Positions 1 through 9,253 are shown, counted from the first letter of the stretch. The stretch is DNA of 64,000 bases from Pseudomonas sp. JAI120 (GCF_014207255.1 NZ_JACHCZ010000006.1:124001-188000); one strand, 5' to 3'. The notes: generated from the sequence alone by a model not told the origin. Made by a program: numbers and translations.

Positions 1-1
1 T

Positions 2-728
2 CCGATCACTGCGTATCTCTACACGCTGCACCTCGACGGCCCCGTGCTGGCGTGGGAATCTCTGCGCCGTCACCCCGACTACCACCGCGACTGGCTGCGC
101 AGGCGCCGCTGGCCAGAGTCCGCCGCGCGCTGGGTATTGCGCCTGCTGGAAGATCCCGCGCTGGATGCGCGCGACGCGCATCCGGTTTGGTTCCCCGATC
201 ACGATGCGGTGGTGTAGCTCTACCCGGATGCCGACTCGCCGACCGCCGCGGTGGCTTTCGCGTTCTGGCGCCTCCCCGGCCACAAGCATCTGGTCCACGA
301 TGGTAGGCGCCTGGTGCTGCTGACACGCTGGCCGGGTTGCTGCCTGCGGCTGATGATCGCTCCCGGCCTGGCCGATGGCATGGCCTACGCCTATGCCACC
401 CGCGTCTGCGCGCGCTATCAGGCGCTGGCGTGCGAGTTGGACAAGCTGGCCACCGTTGGGGATGCCGTGCCTGGGGGAACGGCACTGCCACGGCCTACAT
501 CTGCCGCGCAGTTGGAACTGCACACGTTCCAGTCGCTCGATGCGACCTTGGTGGGCGCGTTCTTGCGCGACGCGGCCGGAGGGGGGCGGAGCCAATGCCG
601 TCGCGGATGACTGGTATCCCGACAGCGCTTTTCGCGCTCGCGTTCGTCGGCTGGTAAGCCGGGGACATGCACTGATGCCCGACGGCTATCGCCGCCTGGC
701 ACAGCTTCCACCGTTGCCATTGCGCTAG
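2..728 (+). pseudogene. DUF2285-type regulator gene of a Tn4371-like element, degraded
   Basis: The plus-strand reading matches the C-terminal part of the DUF2285 proteins found near the start of Tn4371-like elements. The protein begins before the window. An in-frame TAG lies at about 215-217, after FPDHDAVV, and the matching reading resumes directly as LYPDADSPTAAVAFAFWRL. A frameshift near 595 moves the last stretch (ADDWYPDSAF to the stop at 726-728) into another frame. Two independent lesions make a functional product unlikely. The end overlaps the stop of the convergent LysR gene by 4 bp. The family assignment is from memory of the sequence pattern; its role in these elements is thought to be regulatory but is not well established. 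Confidence 0.6.
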
Positions 729-1636
729 GGCCGATCGAACGGTTTTCTATCCAGCAAACAGTCGATGAATGCACCGAGGAGGGCTGGTCTATGCTGACTG
801 CTCGGGTAGTAGAGAAACAACCCCGGACGCGAAATTGACCAGTCCGGCAGGATCTGGACCAGCCGTCCCTGTGCCAAAAGCTCGCCCACGCCATCTCGCT
901 CAAAGTGATAGGCAATGCCGAGCCCGTTCAGCGCAGCAGCAATGCCGATGTCGGGATGATTGGTGACGACGGGGCCGTCCACCACCACTTCTAGTCGTTG
1001 CCCTCGCTTCTTGAACTCCCAACGATATTGCCTACCATCCATCTGGAGCCGCCAATTGATGCAAGCATGGTCATGCAGCTCGGCAGGTGACTTGGGTGTT
1101 CCTCGACGCGCGAGATAGTCTGGGGACGCCACGGCAACCATATTCATGTCCGGCGTGAGGCGGACGGCAACCATGTCTTTTTCGAGCTGTCCGCCCACAC
1201 GGATGCCCGCATCAAAGCGGCCAACGACAATATCCGCCAACGCGTCGTCCACCACGATGTCGAGCACCACGTCAGGGTGTGCTTGGTGGAAGCGTGAAAG
1301 CCGGGGCGCGATGATGGTTCGCGCTGCAATTCCCAGCGTGTTGATGCGAAGCGTGCCGCTCATCTGTCCTGTCGCTTCGCTGGCTTCAACGACTGCAGCA
1401 GCCAGCTCTCGAAACAACGGCGCGATGCGCCTGTAAAGCAGTTCGCCACTTGCCGATGGGGCGACGCTTCGAGTCGTGCGATTCAAGAGGCGAGCGCCGA
1501 TGCGGCGTTCGAGCTTTCGGATCGTCTGGCTGAGCGCCGAAGGCGACAGACCCAGATGCTCTGCAGCTCGGGAAAAGCTCTGGCGCTCCACCACGGCTAC
1601 GAAGGCTTTCAGCTCAGCGAAGTCAGATCCACGCAT
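725..1636 (-). CDS. LysR-family transcriptional regulator
   Basis: A 303-residue protein of standard LysR length. Residues 1-60 form the winged helix-turn-helix, with the typical run FVAVVERQSFSRAAEHLGLS and SALSQTIRKLERRIGARL; residues of about 90-300 are the periplasmic-binding-like effector domain, in the subgroup with a SPDYLARRGTP stretch. It is divergently transcribed from the SnoaL-like/SDR pair that starts at 1739, so it most likely controls that pair; the roughly 100-bp gap holds a LysR-type inverted repeat (1653-1679). The gene is intact although the flanking conjugation genes are broken, which suggests cargo kept under selection or recently acquired. The effector is unknown. Confidence 0.9.
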   Translation of the reverse strand: MRGSDFAELKAFVAVVERQSFSRAAEHLGLSPSALSQTIRKLERRIGARLLNRTTRSVAPSASGELLYRRIAPLFRELAAAVVEASEATGQMSGTLRINTLGIAARTIIAPRLSRFHQAHPDVVLDIVVDDALADIVVGRFDAGIRVGGQLEKDMVAVRLTPDMNMVAVASPDYLARRGTPKSPAELHDHACINWRLQMDGRQYRWEFKKRGQRLEVVVDGPVVTNHPDIGIAAALNGLGIAYHFERDGVGELLAQGRLVQILPDWSISRPGLFLYYPSSQHRPALLGAFIDCLLDRKPFDRP

Positions 1637-1652
1637 TCTGTATCGTTTCCTA

Positions 1653-1679
1653 AATAACCCATCAAGATTCTAGGGTATT
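1653..1679. promoter_or_regulatory. Probable LysR binding site between divergent genes
   Basis: Half-sites AATAACCC (1653-1660) and GGGTATT (1673-1679) form an interrupted inverted repeat, apart from one extra A in the left arm. The site lies 17 bp upstream of the LysR start and 59 bp before the SnoaL-like start, the usual place for an autoregulatory LysR box. Binding is inferred from position and symmetry only. Confidence 0.45.
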
Positions 1680-1738
1680 CACTCACTAGACGTCGACGCG
1701 CATTCTGAGGCCTTCGTTGAATCCACGGAGCCTGAAAG

Positions 1739-2065
1739 ATGAGCGACTTGAACCTCCCTGAGCCAATTGCCGCGTATTTTGCGGCCGGACACAACCCGGA
1801 CGCCTTGGCGCGTTGCTTCACCGCGCAAGCCGTCATGAAGGACGACGGTCATACCTACACGGGCATCGACGCCATCAAGGCTTTTATGGCCGAGGCATCG
1901 GCCAGGTACAGCGCGACGAGTGTGCCGTTCGCCCTCGACCCGGAGGGCGACTTCCAGTGCGTCCGTGCCGATGTCACCGGCAACTTCCCTGGCAGTCCGG
2001 TCGTTCTGTCCTATCGCTTTCGCCTTGAACGCGGCCTGATCGCATCGCTGGAGATCACGGCATGA
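1739..2065 (+). CDS. SnoaL-like / NTF2-fold protein
   Basis: A 108-residue protein of the NTF2-like superfamily: the N-terminal helix LPEPIAAYFAAGHNPDALARCF, the segment with DDGHTYTGIDAIKAFMAEAS, and the C-terminal strand SYRFRLERGLIASLEITA follow the SnoaL-like pattern of small cone-fold proteins. Some members are isomerases or hydratases; many have no known activity. GGAG about 10 nt upstream supports the ATG at 1739. The stop overlaps the next start (ATGA at 2062-2065), so it is translationally coupled to the SDR and the two probably act together, with the divergent LysR as regulator. The substrate cannot be told from sequence. Confidence 0.8.
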   Translation: MSDLNLPEPIAAYFAAGHNPDALARCFTAQAVMKDDGHTYTGIDAIKAFMAEASARYSATSVPFALDPEGDFQCVRADVTGNFPGSPVVLSYRFRLERGLIASLEITA

Positions 2066-2844
2066 GCTTCGACCTTCATCTGAACGGCCTGCGGGCGTTG
2101 GTCACCGGCGGTACGCTGGGGCTTGGCGCTGCTGTGGTGGAAACCCTTGCGGAGGCCGGCGCTCGGGTGACGGCATCTGCCCGCAGCGTGCCCACGGAGC
2201 CGGTGACGGGCGTCAACTACTTGGCTGCCGATCTGTCGACGGCGGAAGGTGCGACTCACCTTGCTCAGACAGTCCTGCGGGACTGGGGCGGCGTCGATAT
2301 TCTGATCAATGTGCTTGGTGGTTCGAAGACGCCCGGTGGCGGTTTCGCTGCGATCAGTGATGAGCACTGGTTCGCCGAGCTGAACCTAAACTTGATGCCT
2401 GCCGTACGCCTGGATCGTGCGTTGCTGCCGGCGATGCTGGCTCAGGGCTCCGGCGTCATCATCCACGTCAGCTCCATCCAACGTATATTGCCTCTGCCCG
2501 AGTCCACCACCGCCTACGCCGCAGCCAAAGGGGCGCTCACGACCTACAGCAAGTCGCTGGCGAGAGAGGTGACTCCGAAGGGAGTTCGCGTCCTGAGCGT
2601 TGCGCCGGGCTGGATCGAGACCGAGGCTTCCGTAGCGTTTGCGCAGCGGATGGCTGCAGAGGCCGGGACGGATTACGATGGCGGCAAGAAAATTATCATG
2701 GATTGGTTGGGAGGAATTCCAGTTGGCCGACCGGCTACACCACAAGAGGTGGCCGATTTGATCGCTTTCCTCGCATCCCCGCGGTCTGCTTCGATCGCAG
2801 GGGCCGAGTATCGAATCGACGGCGGCACTGTTCCTACCCTGTAG
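2062..2844 (+). CDS. SDR-family oxidoreductase
   Basis: A 260-residue classical short-chain dehydrogenase/reductase. The N-terminal nucleotide-binding motif is TGGTLGLG (about residues 16-23), the central motif reads INVLGG in place of the usual NNAG, the catalytic serine is in HVSSIQ and the YxxxK pair is in TAYAAAKGAL (about residues 152-161). The C-terminus ends with AGAEYRIDGGTVPTL, typical of the family. It overlaps the SnoaL-like gene by 4 bp. SDR plus SnoaL-like plus LysR is a common small catabolic or detoxification module; the substrate is unknown. Confidence 0.9.
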   Translation: MSFDLHLNGLRALVTGGTLGLGAAVVETLAEAGARVTASARSVPTEPVTGVNYLAADLSTAEGATHLAQTVLRDWGGVDILINVLGGSKTPGGGFAAISDEHWFAELNLNLMPAVRLDRALLPAMLAQGSGVIIHVSSIQRILPLPESTTAYAAAKGALTTYSKSLAREVTPKGVRVLSVAPGWIETEASVAFAQRMAAEAGTDYDGGKKIIMDWLGGIPVGRPATPQEVADLIAFLASPRSASIAGAEYRIDGGTVPTL

Positions 2845-2943
2845 CCTGTAGCCGCGCTCCAGGCTAATGGGGGCCGGCAGTGTTAACTGGCCCCTGGGGG
2901 ATGTTTTGCGTCCTTTGCAGATCGTCCCTTAGCAAGGAGCCTC

Positions 2944-2986
2944 GCACTCTTGAAAGTGCCTCTATCCGGCCGCGTGGTGTGGCCGG
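2944..2986 (+). promoter_or_regulatory. Paired hairpins in the leader of the AlpA-like gene
   Basis: The 160 bp between the SDR and the AlpA-like relic contain no gene but several hairpins: GCACT/AGTGC (2944-2959) and CCGGCC/GGCCGG with a 9-nt loop (2966-2986), ending 20 nt before the ATG at 3007. A third inverted repeat (GGGGCC/GGCCCC, 2870-2894) lies just after the SDR stop and may act as its terminator, although no T run follows. Published structured RNAs exist upstream of alpA genes in mobile elements; whether this is one needs a covariance-model search. Confidence 0.35.
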
Positions 2987-3006
2987 GCTTGATGGAGGTA
3001 TATCCC

Positions 3007-3290
3007 ATGCGACACGCTCCCTTGCGGCCTTCCGCCGATGCCGCCGCTGCGCCCGTGCAGCCCCAACGCTACCTGACAAACGACGGAGCAGCCGAGTATC
3101 TGCGCCTGTACCGCGCACGCTGGAGAAACAGCGCGTGATCGGTGGCGGCCAGAAGTTCCGCAAGTTCGGCGACCGCGTCATGTACGCGGTGGCCGACCTC
3201 GATGCCTGGGCCGACCAGCGCAGCTACGAGACCACGTCCGACCCGGAATACGCCGAGCGCCATGCAGGCGACTATCGCGATGGCTGCTGA
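3007..3290 (+). pseudogene. AlpA/excisionase-like helix-turn-helix gene, frameshifted
   Basis: The first frame reads MRHAPLRPSADAAAAPVQ and RYLTNDGAAEYLRL, the beginning of an AlpA/MerR-like DNA-binding domain. The expected continuation (RTLEKQRVIGGGQKFRKFG, then VMYAVADLDAWADQRSYETT) lies in a different frame from about 3112, so one base is missing near 3105. It ends at 3290. In Tn4371-like elements this gene sits just before repA and parA, as here. The domain is short (about 94 residues when repaired). Product inactive unless the shift is a sequencing error. Confidence 0.65.
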
Positions 3291-3316
3291 TCGTCGGTTC
3301 GCCGGCGGCCATCGTC

Positions 3317-4141
3317 ATGTCCTGCCCATCGCGGCCTTCGGGGCAGCGATCGCAGCAGGGGGAACAGCTCAACCTGTTCCGCGCGCTGTCGGGCGACAGC
3401 CAGGATTTGATAGTTTTTCCTTTCTTCTCGCTGGCGACGTCGCGACGCACGGCGCCGATCAACTTCCGCAGCGGGAACATCACCATCCGCGTGGAAGGCA
3501 CCGCCGAGCAAGGCATTGCCACGATATGGGATGCTGACGTTTTGATATGAGCCGTTTCCCAGATCGTGGAGGCGCACGACGCGGGCTTGATACGCACCAC
3601 GCCCTACGAGATCCTGCGCTTCGTCGGGCTCGGCAAGTCCCTCAAAGACCACCAGCTCCTGAAAGCCGCGCTCGACCGCCTGCAATCGACCAGCGTGGCG
3701 ACTTCCATCCGCGAAGCGACCGGGCGACGCCTGCACCGCTTTTCGTGGGTGAACGAATGGTGCGAGCAGGCCGACGCCAACGGCACGCCGCTGGGCATCG
3801 AACTGATCCTGCCGGACTGGTTCGATGCCGGCGTGCTCGACGCCTCCCTGGTGCTGACCATCGACCCGGCCTATTTCCGCTTGAAGGGCGGTATCGAACG
3901 CTGGCTGTACCGCCTGGTGCGCAAGTGCGGCGGGCGGCAGAAACACGGCTGGCAATTCGACTACCGGCACCTGCACCGCAAGTCCGGCAGCGCGGCGCGC
4001 CTCTCGGACTTCGCTTACGACCTACGCGTGCTGGTCGCGCGTCAGTCGCTGCCTGGCTACATCCTGGGCATCGAGCCGACGCCGGGCGAACGGCTGGAAC
4101 TGCTGACCTTCCGGCCCGTGCCTTGCACCGCACGAGTATAA
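3317..4141 (+). pseudogene. repA: Replication initiator RepA of a Tn4371-like element, nonsense mutation
   Basis: The reading EQLNLFRALSGDSQDLIVFP, then INFRSGNITIRVEGTAEQG, then IWDADVLI continues after an in-frame TGA (3548-3550) with AVSQIVEAHDAGLIRTTPYE and runs to 4139-4141. This is the replication initiator RepA family next to parA in these elements; at the stop the family has tryptophan, so a TGG to TGA change explains it. Everything else is open (about 274 residues). Read literally, only a 77-residue N-terminal peptide would be made, with possible reinitiation at 3566. The family is known from sequence similarity; autonomous replication of the element is inferred in the field rather than proven for this one. 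Confidence 0.7.
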
Positions 4142-4166
4142 CTGCGGGAAAAGGTGTGGACGGCCT

Positions 4167-4231
4167 CGTACTATCAGGAGTACGGGGTATCGTGCTATCG
4201 GGAGTACGCCTATAGTGCTATTAGGAGTACG
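4167..4231 (+). repeat. Three tandem iteron-like palindromic repeats between repA and parA
   Basis: Three 18-bp units at 4167-4184, 4191-4208 and 4214-4231 share the pattern CGTRCTATCRGGAGTACG (unit 3 reads AGTGCTATTAGGAGTACG), with spacing of 24 and 23 bp, about two helical turns. Each unit is itself an imperfect palindrome (GTACT/AGTAC arms). Position between a replication initiator and a ParA gene fits either iterons bound by RepA or a partition centromere bound by the small ParB-like protein at 4951-5214. The rest of 4232-4382 has no recognisable feature. Confidence 0.7.
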
Positions 4232-4382
4232 AAAACGCCAAAAAGCCAGTAACGGCGCGGGTTTGCGTCCATTCTAACTTACCTAACTATAAATCTCTAA
4301 CTTTTAGTAGAAGCACGCCGTTACGGTGGACAACCACGAAACGGTACGGCCAGGCCGGCTTTCCTGCAGAGAGGGCCGCGCC

Positions 4383-4954
4383 ATGATCTTCGCGTTTCTC
4401 AATTAGACAGGTGGCGTCGGCAAGATCACGCTCGCCACCCACATCGCGGGCGAGCTGGCGATGCGCAGTTTGCTCGTCATCCTGCGGGATGCCGATTCGC
4501 AGGGTTTCTCGCTGGACTGGACGCAACGCAGAGGCCAGCAGGGCTTGCCACTACTGTTTAGTGCTTTGGGCCTCGCCCGCGAAACGCTGCATCAGGAAGC
4601 GCCGGAGCTGGCCCGGACCCGCCGCGCATCGCCGCCCTGGTGCGTTCCGCGCTCCTGGCGGCCGAGCGCGTGCTGATTCCTGTGCAGCCCAGCCTGTATG
4701 ACCTGTGGGCCAGCGCTGAGATGGTGGAGTTGATCCGTGAGGTGCAGGTGTTACGGCCTGCTCTGCGCGCGGCCTTCGTCATCAACCGGCGCGTCGGTAC
4801 CACCATCATCGGCAGGGAAGCACTGCAATCGCTGGCCGAACAGCCGCTGCCGGCGCTGCGCAGCGAAGTGCGCCAACGCATCGTCTTCGTCGACAGCGCC
4901 GCCGCACGCGAGATTGCCGTTCTCACAGATGAACTGCTGCGTTGGCCGAGATGA
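4383..4954 (+). pseudogene. parA: ParA partition ATPase, degraded
   Basis: The start reads MIFAFLN followed by an in-frame TAG (4404-4406) and TGGVGKITLATHIAGELA: a ParA Walker A box in which the expected QKGGVGKTT has become stop-TGGVGKIT. The match proceeds through LDWTQRRGQQGLPLLFSALG and RETLHQEAPELAR, then an out-of-frame deletion of roughly 25-30 bp near 4615 removes the Walker B aspartate strand; the C-terminal part resumes in another frame at IAALVRSALLAAERVLIPVQ and ends at 4952-4954. A second, in-frame shortening follows RIVFVDS. Three lesions, two in nucleotide-binding motifs, leave no active ATPase. Confidence 0.75.
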
Positions 4955-5214
4955 GTCAGCGCAACGGCAAGCGTATCGCCATCGGCGCGCGTCCGCCTGA
5001 GAATCCGCTCACCGATGCGTGGGTTCGCCAGGGCGAGACCGACGGCATTCAGAAAGGTGACCTCTACACCGCGCGCCTGACCCTCGACATCACGCCCTCG
5101 ATGCGGGTGCGCATCAAGGTGTCGGCATTCACGCAGGGCGTGACCGTCTCGGAACTGTTGCGCGGTTTGCTGGAGCGAGAGTTTCCAGAACAGCGGATGG
5201 AAAACACACCATGA
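4951..5214 (+). CDS. Small ParB/ribbon-helix-helix-like partition protein
   Basis: An 87-residue open reading frame starting inside the parA stop (overlap ATGA at 4951-4954). The middle part, YTARLTLDITPSMRVRIKV, then FTQGVTVSELLRGLLEREF, has the beta strand plus two helices of ribbon-helix-helix DNA-binding proteins. In intact Tn4371-like elements a gene of this size follows parA and is often annotated as ParB-like. It is the only backbone gene of the relic with no visible lesion. It could still bind the repeats at 4167-4231, but with ParA and RepA broken its present role is unclear. Confidence 0.65.
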   Translation: MSQRNGKRIAIGARPPENPLTDAWVRQGETDGIQKGDLYTARLTLDITPSMRVRIKVSAFTQGVTVSELLRGLLEREFPEQRMENTP

Positions 5215-5739
5215 CCGCATCCGATTCTCCTGCCGCTGGCGCGGCCACGGCTGCGCTGTCGCTGCATCCCGCAGCACTCGCCCGCTAAGCCGGCAACGTG
5301 CCGCTGACCCACGTATCGCTCGCCTACATCGAACCGCGCTTCAAGCTCTATCTGCGTTTCGGCGAACCTGCGCGCACGCTGCGGCTCGACTACTGGCGGC
5401 CCTGCGCGGTAATCCTGCCGGGCGCGATGTTCTGCCGCATCCGCTGGCAGGCCAACGACTACGGCACCGTGCGCTGGCAGCTCATGGTGATGCAGGCCGG
5501 CACGCCGCATCCTCGGCGTAGGTCTCGGCGTACGCCTGCTGCTGCACGTCGCAGGCGAAAACGCGGTGCGTGCCGTGCTGGAACGCATCGACGGCATCGA
5601 GGCGCAGGGCATCGCCGCCATCGACGTGTCGCCCGCGTACTGGCGCACGCTGGGCAACCGTCTGGCGGCCCGCCTGGCGTTGCCCGAATACACCGCCGAG
5701 CGGCCCGCCGCCTGGCTGGCCGGGAGGGCGCTGCCATGA
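5211..5739 (+). pseudogene. DUF2840 protein gene, degraded
   Basis: Begins with ATG overlapping the previous stop. An in-frame TAA at 5286-5288 interrupts the N-terminus; the conserved core then reads LTHVSLAYIEPRFKLYLRFG and RWQLMVMQAGTP. A frameshift near 5505 moves the remainder (LLLHVAGENAVRAVLERIDG, then DVSPAYWRTLGNRLAARLAL) into another frame, ending at 5737-5739 and overlapping the start of traF by 4 bp. DUF2840 proteins occur between the partition genes and traF in Tn4371-like elements; their function is unknown. Confidence 0.7.
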
Positions 5740-6302
5740 CCGCTGATTCCACCATCGCACGCGCACCCGAAATCGCGCCGCGTCCTCGCTCGCGCCTTCA
5801 CTATCGCATCGTGCTGGCGCGCTTCGCCGCCGTCTGCCTGGATGCGCTGGCCTGGGCGGCTTTCGCGCAGCCTCTGTCGCGCCTGATTTACAACCCGTCC
5901 GACAGCATTCCGGTCGGCTGATATCGCGTGCAGCCGCTTGACCATCGGGCCGCCTCGCTGCCACATCCTTTGTCCGTGGGCAGCATAGTCCTGACCCGAT
6001 TGCCCGCCGACGCTGCCCCGCAGAGCGGCTACCTGCCGGCAAACGTTCCACTACTTAAACTTGTGGGCGCGGTCGCGCCGAAACAAGTTTGCATCGTCGC
6101 CCGTCAGGTTAGCATCGACGGCGCGCCTGCGGCCGCCGCGCTCGATCGGCTGGACCGGCCGCTGCCATCCTTGCCGCATTGCAGTCTGCTGGCCGAGGGC
6201 GAGTTATTACTGTTGAGTGTGACCAATTCGGCGTCGTTCGACAGCCGCTATTTCGGCCCAGTCAGCGCATCCGCCGTGATCGGCGTCGCGCATCCGGTCT
6301 AG
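5736..6302 (+). pseudogene. traF: TraF, S26-family conjugal peptidase, nonsense mutation
   Basis: The reading has an N-terminal hydrophobic part (LARFAAVCLDALAWAAF) and the signal-peptidase box NPSDSIPVG with the expected catalytic serine, then a TGA at 5919-5921 exactly where the family has tryptophan (VGWY). The open frame continues past the stop with a candidate general-base lysine (VAPKQV) and the C-terminal strand SFDSRYFGPVSASAVIGVAH. In active relatives TraF matures the conjugative pilin. A single TGG to TGA change disables it, the same type of change as in repA. Confidence 0.75.
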
Positions 6303-6648
6303 CTGGAGACATGTTCATGATGGCCGCCGATTCGCTGCACGTTGCCGTGCATCTCATTGAGCCATCGGGCATGCCGTTACGACTGCTGCCGCCGTGTCGT
6401 CGCGTGTGCAGCGCGGGCGCATCCGCGCCGCGCTTCGCGCAACGTCCGGCGCAGCCGTCACACGTGCATGCGTTTTGCCTCGAACGCGCCCGGCCCGCGG
6501 CCATTGGCGCGTTCGCCGGCGCGCTGGCTGCAAGCAGCGCCGCCGGGCCGCCGACGCCCGGAGCGACAGCGAAGGGCAAAGGCGAAAGGCAAGATAAAAG
6601 GTCGCGGCACATGGCGGCTTGAAAACCTTGTCTGCCCATGGGGGGGAG

Positions 6649-6678
6649 CGGCACGCGCCACGGGGCGTCGGCGTGCCG
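6649..6678 (+). other. Inverted repeat upstream of the relaxase relic (candidate oriT of the Tn4371-like element)
   Basis: Arms CGGCACGC (6649-6656) and GCGTGCCG (6671-6678) are perfect complements with a 14-nt spacer, 85 bp before the relaxase start. The 460-bp stretch 6303-6762 is GC-rich and has no credible gene. Relaxase genes of this type often have the transfer origin directly upstream, so an oriT is a reasonable guess; a nic site cannot be identified by eye. Confidence 0.35.
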
Positions 6679-6762
6679 CGAAGGTGCGCAATGCCGCGTC
6701 CGCATGGGCGAAGCCGCGTGCTTCGTTCGCTGGACTGCTACGACCTTGGACGGAGCCGTGCC

Positions 6763-8662
6763 ATGAGCCAGCGCGATGACGACCTGTTCCGCATGCGTCC
6801 TGGTGCGCCCAAGCAGCGCGGCGATGCCTTCGTCAACAAGGTGCTGCATCAGACCAACAAGGCCGGCGCGAAGCTCGGCAAGGCGGCGGACAAGGTCGGC
6901 CAGCGTCCCGCTTGGGCTGCGGCCAAGTTGCCGCGCGCTTCGCGGGCCGAGGACTTGGGGCCAACGTCCGGCGCGTCACGAGCAACGCAAAGCTGGTCAA
7001 TCTGGCGCAGGCCGGGCCGGGCTCGACCGCCGCGCACCTGCGCTACATCGAGCGCGAAGGCGTTGATCGCCAAGGCGGCCCGGGCCATGCCTACTGGCCG
7101 ACGACTGACGATGCCGACCTCGAAGCGTTCGAGGAACGCGGCGCCGGCGACTGGCACCAGTTCAGGTTCATCGTCTCGCTGGAGGATGCCGAACAGCTCG
7201 ACGATCTGCGCACCTACACCCGTCACATGATGGCACGCATGGAAGCCGACTTGAGCACTCGGTTGGAATGGGGCGCGGTCGATCACTGGAACACCGACAA
7301 CCCGTACACGCACATCGTCCTGCGCGGTAAGGACGACACCGGCAAAGACCTCATCATTTCCCGCGACTACATCATCGCCGAGGGGATGCGACGCCGAGCG
7401 TCGGAACTGACGACGGAATGGCTGGGGCCACGCACTGAACTGGAAATGCGGCGTGCCATGCAACGTGAAGTCGAACAAGAGAGGTGGACAGGGCTGAATT
7501 GCACCTTGCAGCGCGAAGCCGGCGATGATCGCCTGGTGCATGTTGAACGCTTCGCTGAACCACGGCTGCAACATCTGCGGCAAGCGCTGACCGGGCACCT
7601 GCAACACTTGCAGCGCATGGGGCTGGCGACCGAACAGCAGCCCGGCGAGTGGGCGGTCCACGCCGAGGCGAGCCGACCCTGCGAGTAACTGGCGAGCACG
7701 GTAACATCATCCTCACCATGCCGCGTGCCATGAGCGGCAAGCAACGCGAGCTGACGATGTTCCAGCCTGGCGAGGATGGCCGCTTCATCGTAGGACGCGT
7801 CGTCGGTAAGGGACTGGCCGACGAACTGTACTACAAGGGCTATATGATCCTCGATTGCACGGACGGCAAGGCGCACTACGTCGCGCTGCCGCTGCGGTCC
7901 GAACTGGAGCGGTACCTGACTCGCGCCGTGGTGGAAGTCAAAGGCGCAGCGGACGTGCGCACCGGCGATCGGAACATCGTCGCGCTGGCTGTCGATGGGG
8001 TGGACCGCAAAGATCATCACCTAGCCGTGGCGCAGGGACAGGCCACGCCCGGCCGCGACCCGCACGAGGCGTCGCCACGCATGTGCGCCGACTCGAGGCA
8101 TTGAGCCGCGCCGGTATCGTAGAGCGTGAGACCGAAGGCGCCTGGCGCGTCCCCGGGGACCTTGCAGAACGAGGCCGCCAATACGACGCGCAACGGCTCG
8201 GAGGAGGCCTCACCTGCCCATCGAGCGGCAGGCGCGTGTGATCGCTGCCGCCTTGCTCGACCAGCAGTTGATCTGCGGCGGTAAGGGGCTGGGCAACCTG
8301 AGCTTTAGGGCTGAGGACAAGGATGCGCTACGCCAACGCGCGGACTTTCTGGCCGAATAAGGGCTGGCCGAGCATCGCGGGCAGCGTGTCGTCCTCGCGT
8401 GCAATCTGCTAGCGATGCTGCGCGGGCGCGAGCTGCGAAGGACATTGTCGGGGAAACGGTATGGAGCATCGGCCATTGGCCGACGGACAGCGCGTGGCCG
8501 GCATCTACCGGCGTAGCGTCATGCTCGCCAGCGGTCGCTACGCGATGCTTGATGACGGCATGGGCTTCTCGCTGTGCCGTGGAAACCAATGATCGAACAG
8601 CGGTTCGGTCAGCAGGTAGCCGCCACGGTTAGCGGGGCACGCGTGTCTTGGAAATTGCACAA
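6763..8662 (+). pseudogene. DUF3363 (VirD2-like) relaxase/mobilization nuclease, degraded
   Basis: Begins MSQRDDDLFRMRPGAPKQRG and continues in at least four frame segments. A shift near 6905-6960 leads to the long segment STAAHLRYIEREGVDRQGGP, HQFRFIVSLEDAEQLDDLRT and VDHWNTDNPYTHIVLRG, which contains the relaxase core with the HxH-type metal-binding region (NPYTHIV). Further shifts occur near 7685, 8030-8060 and 8220, and the C-terminal piece (MLASGRYAMLDDGMGFSL, then PWKPMIEQRFGQQVAATVSG) ends around 8662, where similarity stops. An in-frame TAA at 8358-8360 adds another lesion. The family is about 650 residues when intact; it nicks oriT and pilots DNA. Here it is dead. Confidence 0.75.
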
Positions 8663-8733
8663 CAGCGAGACATATCACATTGAGACCGTCTGCGCCGATG
8701 CAATCGATACTTGTCTATTGCTTTCTATCAGTC

Positions 8734-9153
8734 TCACAAAGCCGACGATTGCTTCTCTCGTGAGTCGTCTTCGCTCAACAGCAGTGCATCGTACTTGAGC
8801 GACCATTCCAGCATTTTTTGGAATATAGGTATTAAGTCGATTCCGGCTTGGGAGAGTTCATATTCGACTCTCGGAGGAATTTCGGCGTAAGCACGACGTA
8901 TCACTATTCCGTTGGAAGCAAGCTCCTTGAGTTGCTCCGTAAGCATGTGCTGCGTTACGCCGGGAAGTGATCGCCTCAGTACGCCGAATCTCATTGGCCC
9001 TTCGATCAGCATGCAGACGATTTCGATTTTCCACTTGCCTGTGATGGCACGGATGGCTCTCTGAAACCGAAGGATGTCAACGTCGCTCGGGCCGGCGCAG
9101 CCGTCGCAGTCCTTGTTGTCGTAGGTTCTTGGGTGAATTGGCTGGATCTTCAT
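8734..9153 (-). CDS. HxlR-family transcriptional regulator
   Basis: A 139-residue winged-helix protein. The core ITGKWKIEIVCMLIEGPMRF, LRRSLPGVTQHMLTEQLKEL and RRAYAEIPPRVEYELSQAG is the standard HxlR signature, with an N-terminal Cys-containing segment (DCDGCAG) that could sense thiol stress as in redox-active relatives. It is divergent from the reductase gene at 9254. A perfect palindrome (9170-9192) lies 17 bp upstream of its start, so it probably represses itself and the reductase. It is intact inside an otherwise decayed region. The inducer is unknown; electrophiles or aldehydes are likely given the neighbours. Confidence 0.9.
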   Translation of the reverse strand: MKIQPIHPRTYDNKDCDGCAGPSDVDILRFQRAIRAITGKWKIEIVCMLIEGPMRFGVLRRSLPGVTQHMLTEQLKELASNGIVIRRAYAEIPPRVEYELSQAGIDLIPIFQKMLEWSLKYDALLLSEDDSREKQSSAL

Positions 9154-9169
9154 TTTTTCCTCGGTCTGA

Positions 9170-9192
9170 ATTTTCTTACTAGGTAAGAAAAT
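9170..9192. promoter_or_regulatory. Palindromic operator for the HxlR regulator
   Basis: A perfect palindrome with 10-bp arms, ATTTTCTTAC and GTAAGAAAAT, separated by TAG. It lies in the 100-bp gap between the divergent HxlR and reductase genes. HxlR proteins are dimers that bind such symmetric sites in divergent promoters. The symmetry is seen directly; binding is inferred. Confidence 0.7.
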
Positions 9193-9253
9193 CCATCCTA
9201 CTTGTAAAAACTGCTGTTAGTCACCAACATCATGCCATAGCGGAGAATCAACG

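Noticed and set aside
3548-5921. Possible UGA recoding as tryptophan in repA and traF
   Set aside because: Neighbouring genes carry TAG and TAA stops and frameshifts, so decay explains all cases; no recoding signal is visible.
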